Numbered from the stretch's first letter, positions 14,543-21,984 are shown. The stretch is DNA of 24,570 bases from Rubrimonas sp036770645 (GCA_036770645.1 DAIPIU010000041.1:1-24570), one strand, 5' to 3'. Program-made: numbers and translations. Notes: generated from the sequence alone by a model not told the origin.

Positions 14543-15295
14543 ATGGGCTGGCGTGCGGCGGCGCGGCGGGGGCTGGGGGCGGCGCTCGACGCGCTGTATC
14601 CGCCGGCCTGCGTCGCCTGCCTCGAACCGACCGGGGCCGCGCACGGGCTGTGCCCGGCCTGCTTCGCCGAGGCGGGCTTCATCGCCGGGCCGGTCTGCGG
14701 CCGCTGCGGCGCGCCGATGCCGGCCGAGGGGCTGACCTGCGACGCCTGCCGCGCCGCCCCGCCCGCCTTCGACCGCGCCCGGGCGGCGGCGCTGTATCGC
14801 GGCTCGGCTCGGCGGGTGGCGCTGGCGCTCAAGCATGGCGACCGGCTCGAGGCGGCGCGCCCCGCCGCTGCCTGGATGCTGCGGGCGGGGGCGGGGCTGC
14901 TGGCCGAGGCCGACCTGCTGGCGCCGGTGCCGCTGCACTGGACGCGGCTGCTGGCGCGGCGGTCCAACCAGGCGGCGGAGCTCGCGCGCGGCATCGCGCG
15001 CCTGTCGGGGCGCGAGGGGGCGCTGGCGGTCGACCTGCTGCGCCGGACCCGGGCCACGCCCTCGCAGGGCGGGCGCAGCCGGGCCGGGCGGCAGGCGAAC
15101 GTGGCGGGGGCCTTCGCGGTGTCGCCGCGCTGGATCGGGCGGCTGCACGGGGCGCGCGTCCTGCTGGTCGACGACGTGCTGACCACGGGGGCGACGCTGT
15201 CCGCCTGCGCCGCGGCGCTGCGCGCCGGCGGCGCGGCCGGCGTCGATGCGCTGGCGCTGGCGCGGGTTGCGCGCGATGCGCCCTTCGATATCTGA
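14543..15295 (+). CDS. ComF family phosphoribosyltransferase-like protein
   Basis: 250 residues. The N-terminal zinc-ribbon region has cysteine pairs CVAC, CPAC, CGRC and CDAC between about residues 17 and 70. The C-terminal half is a type I phosphoribosyltransferase fold with the PRPP loop VLLVDDVLTTGATLSAC and the NQAAELARGIAR helix. ComF proteins are tied to DNA uptake in competent bacteria and occur widely in non-competent ones with unclear function. ATG 14543 is chosen because it gives normal length (the frame is open further upstream to 14450, which would overlap the divergent gene) and AAAGG lies at 14531-14535. Confidence 0.9.
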   Translation: MGWRAAARRGLGAALDALYPPACVACLEPTGAAHGLCPACFAEAGFIAGPVCGRCGAPMPAEGLTCDACRAAPPAFDRARAAALYRGSARRVALALKHGDRLEAARPAAAWMLRAGAGLLAEADLLAPVPLHWTRLLARRSNQAAELARGIARLSGREGALAVDLLRRTRATPSQGGRSRAGRQANVAGAFAVSPRWIGRLHGARVLLVDDVLTTGATLSACAAALRAGGAAGVDALALARVARDAPFDI

Positions 15296-15327
15296 TGGCG
15301 CGGCGGGTTGAACGGGGCAGGGGCGGC

Positions 15328-15594
15328 ATGGCGCGCATCGAAATCTACAGCACGGCGTTGTGCGGCTACTGCGCGATGGCCAAGCGGCTGCTGCGCGGCA
15401 AGGGCGCGGCCTTCGAGGAGATCGACCTCGGCCGCGAACCGGGCCGGCGCGCCGAGATGATCGCGCGCGCGGGCGGCCGCCGGACGGTGCCGCAGATCTT
15501 CATCGACGGCGTGCATGTCGGGGGCTGCGACGACCTGCACGATCTCGACGCGCGCGGCGGGCTCGAGCCGCTGCTGGCCGGGGTGGCGTCATGA
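15328..15594 (+). CDS. grxC: Glutaredoxin 3
   Basis: 88 residues. IEIYSTALCGYCAMAKRLL holds the active pair C12-G-Y-C15 (E. coli Grx3 has CPYC), and RTVPQIFIDGVHVGGCDDLHDLD gives the cis-proline and the GG-CDD glutathione-binding loop. It reduces disulfides and glutathionylated proteins with glutathione. ATG 15328 has an AGGGGC site; ATG 15295 is an in-frame alternative that overlaps the comF stop (TGATG) and would add MARRVERGRGG. The stop overlaps the nitrilase start (ATGA, 15591-15594). Confidence 0.95.
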   Translation: MARIEIYSTALCGYCAMAKRLLRGKGAAFEEIDLGREPGRRAEMIARAGGRRTVPQIFIDGVHVGGCDDLHDLDARGGLEPLLAGVAS

Positions 15595-16430
15595 GGCTGC
15601 GCGCGGGGCTGGTGCAGCTGAACGGCAGCGACGATCCGGCCGCCAACCTGCCCGCGACCGAGGCGCTGCTGCGCGAGGCCGCGGCGGGCGGGGCGGACCT
15701 GATCCTGACGCCCGAGATCACCAACATCGTCACCTCGAACCGCGCCCGCCAGGCGGAGCTGCTGCGGACCGAGGCCGAGGACCCCACGCTGGCGCGCCTG
15801 CGCGCCGTCGCGGCCGAGCTGAAGCGCTGGATCGTGATCGGCTCGCTGGCGCTGAAGACCGGCGAGGGCGACGGGCGGTTCGCCAACCGCAGCTTCCTGA
15901 TCGACGATGCCGGCGCGGTCCGGGCGCGCTACGACAAGATCCACATGTTCGACGTCGCCGTTTCGGCCGAGGACACCTGGCGCGAAAGCGCGGCCTTCCG
16001 CCCGGGCGACCGCGCGGTGCTGGGCGCGACGCCCTGGGGCGAGATCGGGCTGAGCATCTGCTACGAACTGCGCTTTCCCGCGCTGTACCGCGCGCTGGCG
16101 ATGGCGGGGGCGTCGATCCTGACCGTGCCCGCCGCCTTCACCGTGCCGACCGGGCGGGCGCACTGGGAGGTGCTGCTGCGCGCCCGCGCCATCGAGACCG
16201 GCTGCTTCGTGCTGGCGCCGGCGCAGTGCGGCACGCATCCCGCGGCCCCGGGCGAGAAGCGCCGCGACACCTGGGGCCATGCGCTGGCGGTCAGCCCCTG
16301 GGGCGAGGTGCTGGCCGATGGCGGCGCGGCCCCGGGCGTGACGCTGGTCGACCTCGACCTGTCCGCGGTCGAGGCCGCCCGCGGCCGCATCCCGGCCCTG
16401 CACAACGGCCGCGGCTTCGCCGGACCCTGA
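15591..16430 (+). CDS. Carbon-nitrogen hydrolase, Nit1-like (probable deaminated-glutathione amidase)
   Basis: 279 residues, nitrilase superfamily with the full Glu-Lys-Cys triad: E42 in LTPEITN, K116 in YDKIHMFDV and C157 in SICYELRFP. The sequence around K116 (KIHMFDV then RESAAFRPGD) and the AHWEVLLRARAIE stretch fit the Nit1/NitFhit branch, which in other organisms hydrolyses deaminated glutathione, a transaminase side product. The overlap with grxC on one transcript agrees with a glutathione-related job, though the substrate could be another omega-amide. It ends the comF-grxC run; a 216-bp gap follows. Confidence 0.88.
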   Translation: MRLRAGLVQLNGSDDPAANLPATEALLREAAAGGADLILTPEITNIVTSNRARQAELLRTEAEDPTLARLRAVAAELKRWIVIGSLALKTGEGDGRFANRSFLIDDAGAVRARYDKIHMFDVAVSAEDTWRESAAFRPGDRAVLGATPWGEIGLSICYELRFPALYRALAMAGASILTVPAAFTVPTGRAHWEVLLRARAIETGCFVLAPAQCGTHPAAPGEKRRDTWGHALAVSPWGEVLADGGAAPGVTLVDLDLSAVEAARGRIPALHNGRGFAGP

Positions 16431-16564
16431 GCGGGGCGCCGCCCCCGTCGCGGCCGGGCCTGCCGCCCGCCCGCGGAGCGCCGCCCTGGACGCCCCCCGA
16501 TCGCCGCCGCGCGCCCGGCGCCGGCCGCGCGTCGAAGCCCGCCCCTCCCCGGGGCCCGCGCGCC

Positions 16565-16590
16565 GCGGGGCCTTGCCGCCGCGGCCCCGC
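16565..16590 (+). terminator. GC hairpin in the gap after the nitrilase gene
   Basis: GCGGGGCC (16565-16572) pairs with GGCCCCGC (16583-16590) around a 10-base loop. It lies in the 216-bp gene-free gap 16431-16646, which otherwise shows only GC-rich simple sequence. There is no T-run, so termination is only a possibility. Confidence 0.3.
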
Positions 16591-16646
16591 CCATGGACAG
16601 ATCGCGTGCCCGCCCCGATGGCGGCGCCCGGCAGGAGGCCGCTGCC

Positions 16647-17183
16647 ATGACCGCCGATCCCCCGCAGTCCGCCCCGCGGCCCGTCGGCCTGACCGCCCCC
16701 GTGGCGGATTTGTGCGACGCCCATCCCGGCCGCGCGCGCGTGCTGCCCGGGCCGTGGCGCGCCTTCACCGGGACCGAACGGGTGGTGGGGCCGGCGCGTC
16801 TGATGGCGCTGCACGGGGCCGATGGCGCGCTCGCCGCGCTGCTGGCCACGCCCGGGGGCGGCGCGGTGGCGGTGGTGTCGGTGGCGGCGGGCCGGGGCGT
16901 CGCGGTGTTCGGCGACGGCATGGCGCGCGCGGCCGAGGCCAATGGCTGGGCCGGGGTGGTGATCGACGGCGCGCTGCGCGACGTCGCCCTGATCCGCGGG
17001 CGCGCGCCTTTCGTCGCTGCCCGCGCCGCCGCCCCGGCGATCCTGCGCGACGGCCCCGCGGGCGGGGAGGTCGCGGCGATGGTGGCCGCCGGGGTCCTGC
17101 TGCGCGCGGGCGACTGGATCGCCGCGGACGAGGACGGCATCGTCGCGCTCGACGGCGATCTGGCGCGCAGCCTGCGGCCCTGA
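16647..17183 (+). CDS. RraA / HMG-aldolase family protein
   Basis: 178 residues (E. coli RraA 161). The family core is clear: FGDGMARAAEANGWAGVVIDGALRDVALIR, with G108-A-L-R111-D112 as the conserved arginine-aspartate pair used for substrate and metal binding in 4-hydroxy-4-methyl-2-oxoglutarate/oxaloacetate aldolases, and GDWIAADEDGIVAL near the end. Members either act as class II aldolases on pyruvate-derived acids or inhibit RNase E; sequence cannot decide, but the kept R-D pair allows catalysis. ATG 16647 has AGGAGG at 16633-16638 with 8-base spacing and is preferred to the in-frame ATG 16593. The gene seems to stand alone. Confidence 0.83.
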   Translation: MTADPPQSAPRPVGLTAPVADLCDAHPGRARVLPGPWRAFTGTERVVGPARLMALHGADGALAALLATPGGGAVAVVSVAAGRGVAVFGDGMARAAEANGWAGVVIDGALRDVALIRGRAPFVAARAAAPAILRDGPAGGEVAAMVAAGVLLRAGDWIAADEDGIVALDGDLARSLRP

Positions 17184-17193
17184 GCCGCGCCGC

Positions 17194-17242
17194 CGTCGCA
17201 GCGTTGCAACCGAAGCGTCGCGCGCCCGTCGCGGGGCGTCGC
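17194..17242 (+). promoter_or_regulatory. Four phased CGTCGC direct repeats before the acid phosphatase
   Basis: CGTCGC occurs at 17194, 17216, 17227 and 17237, so starts are spaced 22, 11 and 10 bases, near whole helical turns. Head-to-tail hexamers with 11-base spacing resemble response-regulator binding sites in form. The last copy ends 38 bases before the ATG. GC-rich background makes chance occurrence possible. Confidence 0.3.
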
Positions 17243-17280
17243 TAGGGGCGGGGGGCCGCAACCCCCAAGGAGGATCCCCG

Positions 17281-18135
17281 ATGGCCGCCCCCCGCCGCCT
17301 GTCCCGCAGCCTCGCCGGCGCGCTGCTCGCCGCCGCGCTGTCCCTGCCCGCCGCAGCCGAACCCGCGGACACGCTCGGCCCCTCGGGCGAGGGCGTGGAC
17401 AACGCCCTGCTCTACGCCGTGGCGTGGAAGCAGACCGCCGCGGAATACCGCGCGCTCTACCATCAGGGCTACAACATCGCCCGCATGCATGTCGAAGCGG
17501 CGCTGGCCGGCCGCAAGGACGGCGACCGGCCGCTGGCCGTCGTCTCGGACATGGACGACACCGTGCTGCATGTGCTGGATTACTGGGGCCATCTGATCGG
17601 GCAGAAGAAGGATTTCTTCGACGATCCGATCTGGGACGCCTGGATCCCGACCAACGGCGTCGCGCTCGCCCCCGGCGCCAAGGCGTTCTTCGACTTCTGC
17701 GCCGAGAACGGGGTCGAGGTGTTCTATGTCACCAGCCGCGACCAGGGCGAGAACACCTTCGACTATGCGCTGGGCCACCTGCGCCATCTGGGCCTGCCCT
17801 TCGCCGAGCCCGCGAACCTGACCGTGCTGCGCGACACCTCGAACAAGGAGAAGCGCCAGGACGAGATCATGCAGACGCATGAGGTGGTGGTGTTCCTTGG
17901 CGACAACCTCAACGACTTCCGGCGCAAGTATTACCTCAAGGGCGACATCGACGGGCGCATCGCGGCGATGGAGGCCGACAGCGCCCTGTTCGGCACGCGC
18001 TATGTGCTGTTCCCCAACCCGACCGACGGGCACTGGCTGGCGGCGATCTTCGGGGACTCCGAGCCGCCCGCGACCGACGACAACCGCCGCACCATGCTGG
18101 GCGCGGCCACCCGCGCGGCCTGGACCGGCCAGTGA
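17281..18135 (+). CDS. Exported class C acid phosphatase (HAD superfamily, e(P4)-like 5'-nucleotidase)
   Basis: 284 residues. The signal peptide MAAPRRLSRSLAGALLAAALSLPAAAEP ends without a lipobox cysteine, so the protein is probably a soluble periplasmic or secreted form. The class C motifs are present: VVSDMDDTVL with nucleophile D90 and D92, YVTSRDQGENTFDYAL for the threonine/serine motif, and FLGDNLNDF with the metal aspartates. The family dephosphorylates nucleotides or other phosphomonoesters outside the cytoplasm, feeding phosphate or nucleoside uptake. AAGGAGG at 17267-17273 gives a clear start. The phased repeat lies upstream; a 15-bp tandem repeat begins within the stop codon. Confidence 0.92.
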   Translation: MAAPRRLSRSLAGALLAAALSLPAAAEPADTLGPSGEGVDNALLYAVAWKQTAAEYRALYHQGYNIARMHVEAALAGRKDGDRPLAVVSDMDDTVLHVLDYWGHLIGQKKDFFDDPIWDAWIPTNGVALAPGAKAFFDFCAENGVEVFYVTSRDQGENTFDYALGHLRHLGLPFAEPANLTVLRDTSNKEKRQDEIMQTHEVVVFLGDNLNDFRRKYYLKGDIDGRIAAMEADSALFGTRYVLFPNPTDGHWLAAIFGDSEPPATDDNRRTMLGAATRAAWTGQ

Positions 18136-18178
18136 CCGCCCGGCCAGCGACCGCCCGGCCGGCGGCCGCCCGGCCGGC
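18134..18178 (+). repeat. 15-bp tandem repeat overlapping the acid phosphatase stop
   Basis: Three 15-base units at 18134-18148, 18149-18163 and 18164-18178, the first reading GACCGCCCGGCCAGC; units 2 and 3 differ from it at one or two bases. The array begins on the second base of the stop codon. Since 15 is a multiple of three it would not shift a frame; the +1 frame would read DRPAS, DRPAG, GRPAG. Confidence 0.75.
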
Positions 18179-18262
18179 GATCCGCCGTTGAGCGCAGGCT
18201 GCCCGCGCCCCGCTGCGGGCGGCCCCGCATCACGGCGTCCCGCAGCGCCTGCCTGCCGGGCC

Positions 18263-18284
18263 GCCCGTCTTGCCAAGACCGGGC
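18263..18284 (+). terminator. Hairpin in the gap after the acid phosphatase
   Basis: GCCCGTCTT (18263-18271), loop GCC, then AAGAC-C-GGGC (18275-18284): nine pairs with one bulged base. It sits in the 213-bp gap 18136-18348 that otherwise holds only the tandem repeat and more GC-rich inverted repeats. No T-run follows. Confidence 0.35.
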
Positions 18285-18298
18285 CGCGGGCGGAGGAT

Positions 18299-18331
18299 GC
18301 GCCGCCGCGGGCCGGCCACGGCCGGCGGCGC
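18299..18331 (+). promoter_or_regulatory. Stem-loop directly before the Rap1a-like ribosome site
   Basis: GCGCCGCCG (18299-18307) pairs with CGGCGGCGC (18323-18331), and inner GGCC tracts can pair as well. The stem ends 2 bases before the purine-rich ribosome site GGAGGAGGAGGACAGG, so it would lie in the 5' leader if transcription starts further upstream. Confidence 0.35.
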
Positions 18332-18348
18332 GGGAGGAGGAGGACAGG

Positions 18349-18732
18349 ATGACATCGACACGCATCGCCCTTGCGGCGGCGCTGGCGTTCGGCGGCGCGA
18401 CGGCCGGACAGGCGGCGACCGAGGCGGATTTCGGTCTGGAGACCGCGGCGCAGCTCGGCGCGCTGTGCGGGGCCCGGCCGGGCGAGGGCATGTACGGCCC
18501 GGCCATCGCCATGTGCCACGGCTTCCTCGCGGGCGCCCATGCGGTGCATGCGGGCATGGTGCGGGCCGACATCGCCCCGATCTACTGCGTCACGGCCGAC
18601 AGCGGCGTGACGCGCGAGGGCGCGGCCCGCGACTTCGCGGCCTGGGTCGCGGCGACGCCGGCGGCGGGGACGCAGCCGGCCATCGACGGGCTGTTCGCCT
18701 GGGCGCGCACCGCCTATCCGTGTCCGAAATGA
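18349..18732 (+). CDS. Exported Rap1a/Tai-like protein
   Basis: 127 residues. The signal peptide is MTSTRIALAAALAFGGATAGQAA. The mature part has ETAAQLGALCGA, AMCHGFLAGAHAV and four cysteines (C40, C56, C80, C125) placed like the two disulfides of the Rap1a/Tai fold. In Serratia, Rap proteins give immunity to type VI amidase effectors, but most relatives in alphaproteobacteria have no known effector and none is seen here. A strong GGAGGAGGAGG site precedes ATG 18349. The stop (18730-18732) overlaps an ATG in the frame of the next gene. Confidence 0.73.
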   Translation: MTSTRIALAAALAFGGATAGQAATEADFGLETAAQLGALCGARPGEGMYGPAIAMCHGFLAGAHAVHAGMVRADIAPIYCVTADSGVTREGAARDFAAWVAATPAAGTQPAIDGLFAWARTAYPCPK

Positions 18733-18743
18733 GCCTGGGGATC

Positions 18744-19028
18744 ATGACCATGCCCGCACGCATCCTCATCGCCGGCGCCGCGGCGCTGGCGCTCGCCGGC
18801 TGCGCCGGCATGTCCGACCGCGAACAGCGCGTCGGCACCGGCGCCGCGGCCGGCGCCGCGGGCGGCGCGCTGATCGGCGCGATGACCGGCAGCTGGGGCT
18901 GGGGCGCCGCGATCGGCGCGGGCGTCGGCGCGGCCGGCGGCCTCGTGACCGACCATGTGATCACCGAGCGCGACGCCGCCTACCAGCGCGGCCGCGCCGA
19001 GGGCCGCGCCGAGGCGCAGCGCCCGTGA
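18744..19028 (+). CDS. Small glycine-zipper lipoprotein
   Basis: 94 residues from ATG 18744; in-frame ATGs at 18729 (overlapping the previous stop as ATGA) and 18750 are alternatives. ARILIAGAAALALAGC is a lipoprotein signal with lipobox L17-A-G-C20. It is followed by GTGAAAGAAGGALIGAMTGSWGWGAAIGAGVGAAGG, a glycine-zipper stretch that can insert in or pack against membrane, and a polar tail (RDAAYQRGRAEGRAEAQ). No serine or aspartate at +2 argues for inner-membrane retention, so the outer membrane is likely. The role is probably envelope structure. Confidence 0.75.
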   Translation: MTMPARILIAGAAALALAGCAGMSDREQRVGTGAAAGAAGGALIGAMTGSWGWGAAIGAGVGAAGGLVTDHVITERDAAYQRGRAEGRAEAQRP

Positions 19029-19090
19029 CGCGACAACGGGTCCCGGCCCTGCCGGGACCCGCCTCGACCTTCCCCCCGGAGACCGCCTTC

Positions 19091-19453
19091 ATGCGCCCCG
19101 CCATCCTTGCCCTGCTGATCGCCGCCGGCCTCGCGGCCCCCGCCCTCGCCCAGCGCGCGGCCTTCGACTTCCTCAAGGGCGCGGGCCTCGGCAATGCCGA
19201 GATCGAGGCGATGGAGGCGGCGGAGACGGTGCTCTACAGCGACCCGGACGCCGGGGCGGGGACGAGCACGACCTGGAGCACCCCCGCCGCCTCGGGCGAG
19301 GCGACGGTCACCGCGCGCGAACCCCGCGCCGACGGCCGCCCCTGCATCGTGATCCGCCATGTGGCGGAGGCGAACGGCGCCTCCGGTCCCGTCACCCTGC
19401 CGGTCAAGCGCTGCCAGGCCCCGGACGGCCGCTGGCTGATCGCGGCGCAGTGA
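19091..19453 (+). CDS. Small exported protein resembling the C-terminal half of 17-kDa surface antigens
   Basis: 120 residues. The signal peptide MRPAILALLIAAGLAAPALA is cut before QRAAFDF. The mature domain TTWSTPAASGEATVTA, then RPCIVIRHVAEA and KRCQAPDGRWLIA follows the WxNP-G-x-V-x-P ... C ... C-x-x-x-DG-x-W pattern of the beta domain in rickettsial 17-kDa antigen-like proteins, with C85 and C108 likely disulfide-bonded. In those proteins this domain follows a lipoprotein glycine zipper in one chain; here the zipper is the separate gene just upstream. The match is by pattern only. It is convergent with the YjgR-like gene, 19 bases apart. Confidence 0.62.
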   Translation: MRPAILALLIAAGLAAPALAQRAAFDFLKGAGLGNAEIEAMEAAETVLYSDPDAGAGTSTTWSTPAASGEATVTAREPRADGRPCIVIRHVAEANGASGPVTLPVKRCQAPDGRWLIAAQ

Positions 19454-19462
19454 GCCCGCGGG

Positions 19463-19485
19463 CCGGGGGTCCTCAGCGCCCCCGG
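19463..19485. terminator. Hairpin between two convergent genes
   Basis: CCGGGGG (19463-19469) and CCCCCGG (19479-19485) form a 7-bp stem with a 9-base loop that contains the YjgR-like stop codon. The palindrome GCCCGCGGGC (19454-19463) stands next to it. The position between convergent genes suits a two-way terminator, but no T-run is present. Confidence 0.4.
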
Positions 19486-20966
19486 AACAGCCCGCCCAGC
19501 ACCCCGCGCACGATCTGCCGCCCGACGGTCGAGCCGACCGTGCGCGCGAGCGATTTCACCAGCGCCTCGCCCGCGCTGTCCGACCGGCGCGCCGGCGCCC
19601 GCGGGGCGGCGGCGCGCGACGGGGCCTCGTAGCGGCGGCCCGCGGACGGGGTCTCGGCCGGCGCCGCCGCGGCCACCGCCGCCAGCATCTCGTAGGCCGA
19701 CAGCCGGTCGACCGCCGCCTCGTATACCCCCGCCACCGGCGAGGCCGCGCGCGCCGCGGCCAGGCCCGCCTCGCTGGCGGGCCCGAGCCGCGCCATGGGC
19801 GGGCGGATCAGCGTGCGCTCGACCACCGTCGGCGCGCCCTTGTCGCCCAGCGTCGAGACCAGCGCCTCGCCCACGCCCAGCGCCGGCAGCGCCTCGAGCG
19901 CGTCGAAGCGGGGGTTGGGGCGGAAAGTGTCGGCCGCGGCCTTCAGCGCCTTCGCGTCGCGGGGCGTGAAGGCGCGCAGCGCGTGCTGCACGCGGTTGCC
20001 GAGCTGGCCCAGGATCGTCTCGGGCACGTCGGCCGGCGACTGGGTGACAAAATAGACGCCGACGCCCTTCGAGCGGATCAGGCGGGCCACCTGCTCGACC
20101 TTCTCGACCAGCGCCCGCGGCGCGCCGCTGAACAGCAGGTGCGCCTCGTCGAAGAAGAACACCAGCACCGGCTTGTCGGGGTCGCCCACCTCCGGCAGCG
20201 TCTCGAACAGTTCCGACAGCAGCCACAGCAGCACGGTCGCATACAGCCGCGGCGCGGCGGTCAGCCTTCGCGCGTCCAGCAGGTTGATGCGCCCCCGCCC
20301 GTCGGGGGCGGTGGCGATCATGTCCTCCAGCGCCAGCGCCGGCTCGCCGAAGAAGCCCGCGCCGCCCTGGTTCTCGAGCACCAGCAGCCGGCGCTGGATC
20401 GCCCCGATGGACTGGCGCGACACCAGCCCGTAGCGCGCGGACAGGTCCGCCGACCGCTCGGCCATGTGGGTCAGCATGGCCCGCAGGTCCTTGAGGTCGA
20501 GGATCAGCATCCCCTCGTCGTCGGCCAGCCGGAACAGGACGTTGAGCGCGCCCTCCTGCGCCTCGGTCAGCTCCAGCAGCCGCGCCAGCAGCAGCGGCCC
20601 CATCTGCGAGACGGTGGCGCGCACCGGGTGGCCGGCCTCCCCGAACAGATCCCAGAAGGTGACCGGGAAACCCTCGTAGCCGTAATCGCCGAAGCCGATG
20701 CGCCCGGCGCGCTCGACGAAGCCGGCATGCGCCTTGTGGCCGGGGTCGCCGGGCTCGCACAGTCCGGACAGGTCGCCCTTCACGTCGGACAGGAACACCG
20801 GCACGCCGGCGGCCGAGAACCCCTCCGCCATGCCCTGCAGCGTCACGGTCTTGCCGGTGCCGGTGGCCCCGGCGATCAGGCCGTGGCGGTTGGCGTAGCG
20901 CAGCAGCAGGGTCTGGGGCTGCGCATAGTCCTCGCCGCCCCCGCCCAGAAAGATCGCGTCCGTCAT
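19473..20966 (-). CDS. YjgR/DUF853 family HerA-like ATPase
   Basis: 497 residues (E. coli YjgR 500). Walker A GATGTGKT at 33-40, preceded by the family opening LLLRYANRHGLIAG, and Walker B VLVFFFDEAHLLF in the middle. LIRSKGVGVYFVTQSPADVPETILGQLGNRVQHALRAFTPRD is the sensor/arginine-finger region shared with HerA and VirB4-type hexameric ATPases. The C-terminus is alanine- and proline-rich and ends in GRQIVRGVLGGLFRGR. It is an ATP-driven DNA translocase/helicase by family; its physiological role is not settled. ATG 20966 matches the usual start MTDAIFLG. Confidence 0.93.
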   Translation of the reverse strand: MTDAIFLGGGGEDYAQPQTLLLRYANRHGLIAGATGTGKTVTLQGMAEGFSAAGVPVFLSDVKGDLSGLCEPGDPGHKAHAGFVERAGRIGFGDYGYEGFPVTFWDLFGEAGHPVRATVSQMGPLLLARLLELTEAQEGALNVLFRLADDEGMLILDLKDLRAMLTHMAERSADLSARYGLVSRQSIGAIQRRLLVLENQGGAGFFGEPALALEDMIATAPDGRGRINLLDARRLTAAPRLYATVLLWLLSELFETLPEVGDPDKPVLVFFFDEAHLLFSGAPRALVEKVEQVARLIRSKGVGVYFVTQSPADVPETILGQLGNRVQHALRAFTPRDAKALKAAADTFRPNPRFDALEALPALGVGEALVSTLGDKGAPTVVERTLIRPPMARLGPASEAGLAAARAASPVAGVYEAAVDRLSAYEMLAAVAAAAPAETPSAGRRYEAPSRAAAPRAPARRSDSAGEALVKSLARTVGSTVGRQIVRGVLGGLFRGR

Positions 20967-21012
20967 GTCCCGGCCCTCCCCGCCCCCACCGGACACGGGG
21001 CGCGCGGGCGCG

Positions 21013-21984
21013 TCAAGCCGTTGCGGCAAGGCGCAGAATCGCCTCCGCCACTGCGTCCTCGGCGGCATGGTGGGGCATGTGGCCGACGCCGGGCAGCAGG
21101 GTCAGCCGCGCATCGGGCACGGCGCGGGCCAGCGGCTCGGCATGGACCGAGGCCCAGACGGTCGAATCGGCCAGCCCGTGCAGGATCTCGAGCGGCACCG
21201 GCAGCCCGTCATAGCGCGGGGCCTGCCGTTCGAGGGCTGCGTTGAGGTTGTCGAGATCCTCGGCGTTGGCGCGGAAGGTCGCCGGGCGCAGCGCGAGGCC
21301 GACGCCGACATGGGCGCCATAGCCCTCGGGCGGCGGGTTTGGCGCGAAGATGCGCCGCAGCACCGGTTCGGGGTTCGCGGTGTCGATCAGCAGCCGCGCC
21401 GCCGCGCCCAGCGCCGGGCCGAGCACGGGCAGCGCGCCCAGCCGGTAGAGCAGCCCCGCGTCGCCGCCCCAGGGATGCGTCGCCCCGGCCAGCACCGCCA
21501 CGCCCGCGACCTGCGCCGGCGCGTCCGCCGCCCAGGCCATCGCCACCGCGCCGCCCCAGCTGTGGCCGACCACCACGGGCCGCTCCGCCCCGACCGCCGC
21601 GGCGGCCCCGCGCAGGATGCGGGCCTGCACCGCGGGCTCCCACCCGCGCAGGGGCGCGCGGTCGGAATAGCCGAAGCCGGGGCGGTCCACGGCGATGACC
21701 CGCAGCCCGGCGGCCGCCAGCCGCCCGGTCATCGAGAAGGTCCAGTCGCGCAGGTTGCCGCTGGCACCGTGCACCAGCACCACCGGCGGCCCCGCGCCCT
21801 CGTCCGTCAGGTGCACGCGCAGCCCCTCGACCGCGACGAAGCGGCCCACCGGCGGGTGCGTCTCCTCGGCCCGCGGCCCCGAGGCGGCCCGCGCCGCCAG
21901 CGTCGCCGCGCCCAGCGCCGCCGCGCCGGCCGCCGCCGTGATCAACCGCCGCCGCGTCATCGCCATGCCCCGCTTCCGTGCCAT
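21013..21984 (-). CDS. Exported alpha/beta hydrolase
   Basis: 323 residues. TRRRLITAAAGAAALGAATLAARA is an export signal with an arginine cluster, possibly Tat. The hydrolase core has oxyanion HG at 72-73 (VVLVHGASGNLRDW), nucleophile S142 in GHSWGG, an aspartate in LHGLADSTV and histidine in LPGVGHMPHH. Family members hydrolyse esters, epoxides or lactones; the substrate is unknown. ATG 21984 is taken as start, while ATGs at 21966 and 21960 in the same frame would still keep the signal. It lies 46 bases upstream of the YjgR-like gene on the same strand and is divergent from the indolepyruvate oxidoreductase. Confidence 0.87.
   Translation of the reverse strand: MARKRGMAMTRRRLITAAAGAAALGAATLAARAASGPRAEETHPPVGRFVAVEGLRVHLTDEGAGPPVVLVHGASGNLRDWTFSMTGRLAAAGLRVIAVDRPGFGYSDRAPLRGWEPAVQARILRGAAAAVGAERPVVVGHSWGGAVAMAWAADAPAQVAGVAVLAGATHPWGGDAGLLYRLGALPVLGPALGAAARLLIDTANPEPVLRRIFAPNPPPEGYGAHVGVGLALRPATFRANAEDLDNLNAALERQAPRYDGLPVPLEILHGLADSTVWASVHAEPLARAVPDARLTLLPGVGHMPHHAAEDAVAEAILRLAATA

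Noticed and set aside
16431..16646. Possible small gene or RNA in the 216-bp gap.
   Set aside because: Only GC-rich simple sequence and hairpins; no ribosome site with a plausible frame other than the RraA-like start.
16765..16785. CCGAACGG-like half-sites within coding DNA (also near 9371 and 11114) as further TetR operators.
   Set aside because: They are single half-sites without an inverted partner and lie in coding or ribosome-site contexts.
18349..18732. The Rap1a/Tai-like protein as immunity protein of a type VI secretion pair.
   Set aside because: No amidase effector, VgrG, Hcp or other secretion gene is near; Rap1a-like folds are common without effectors.
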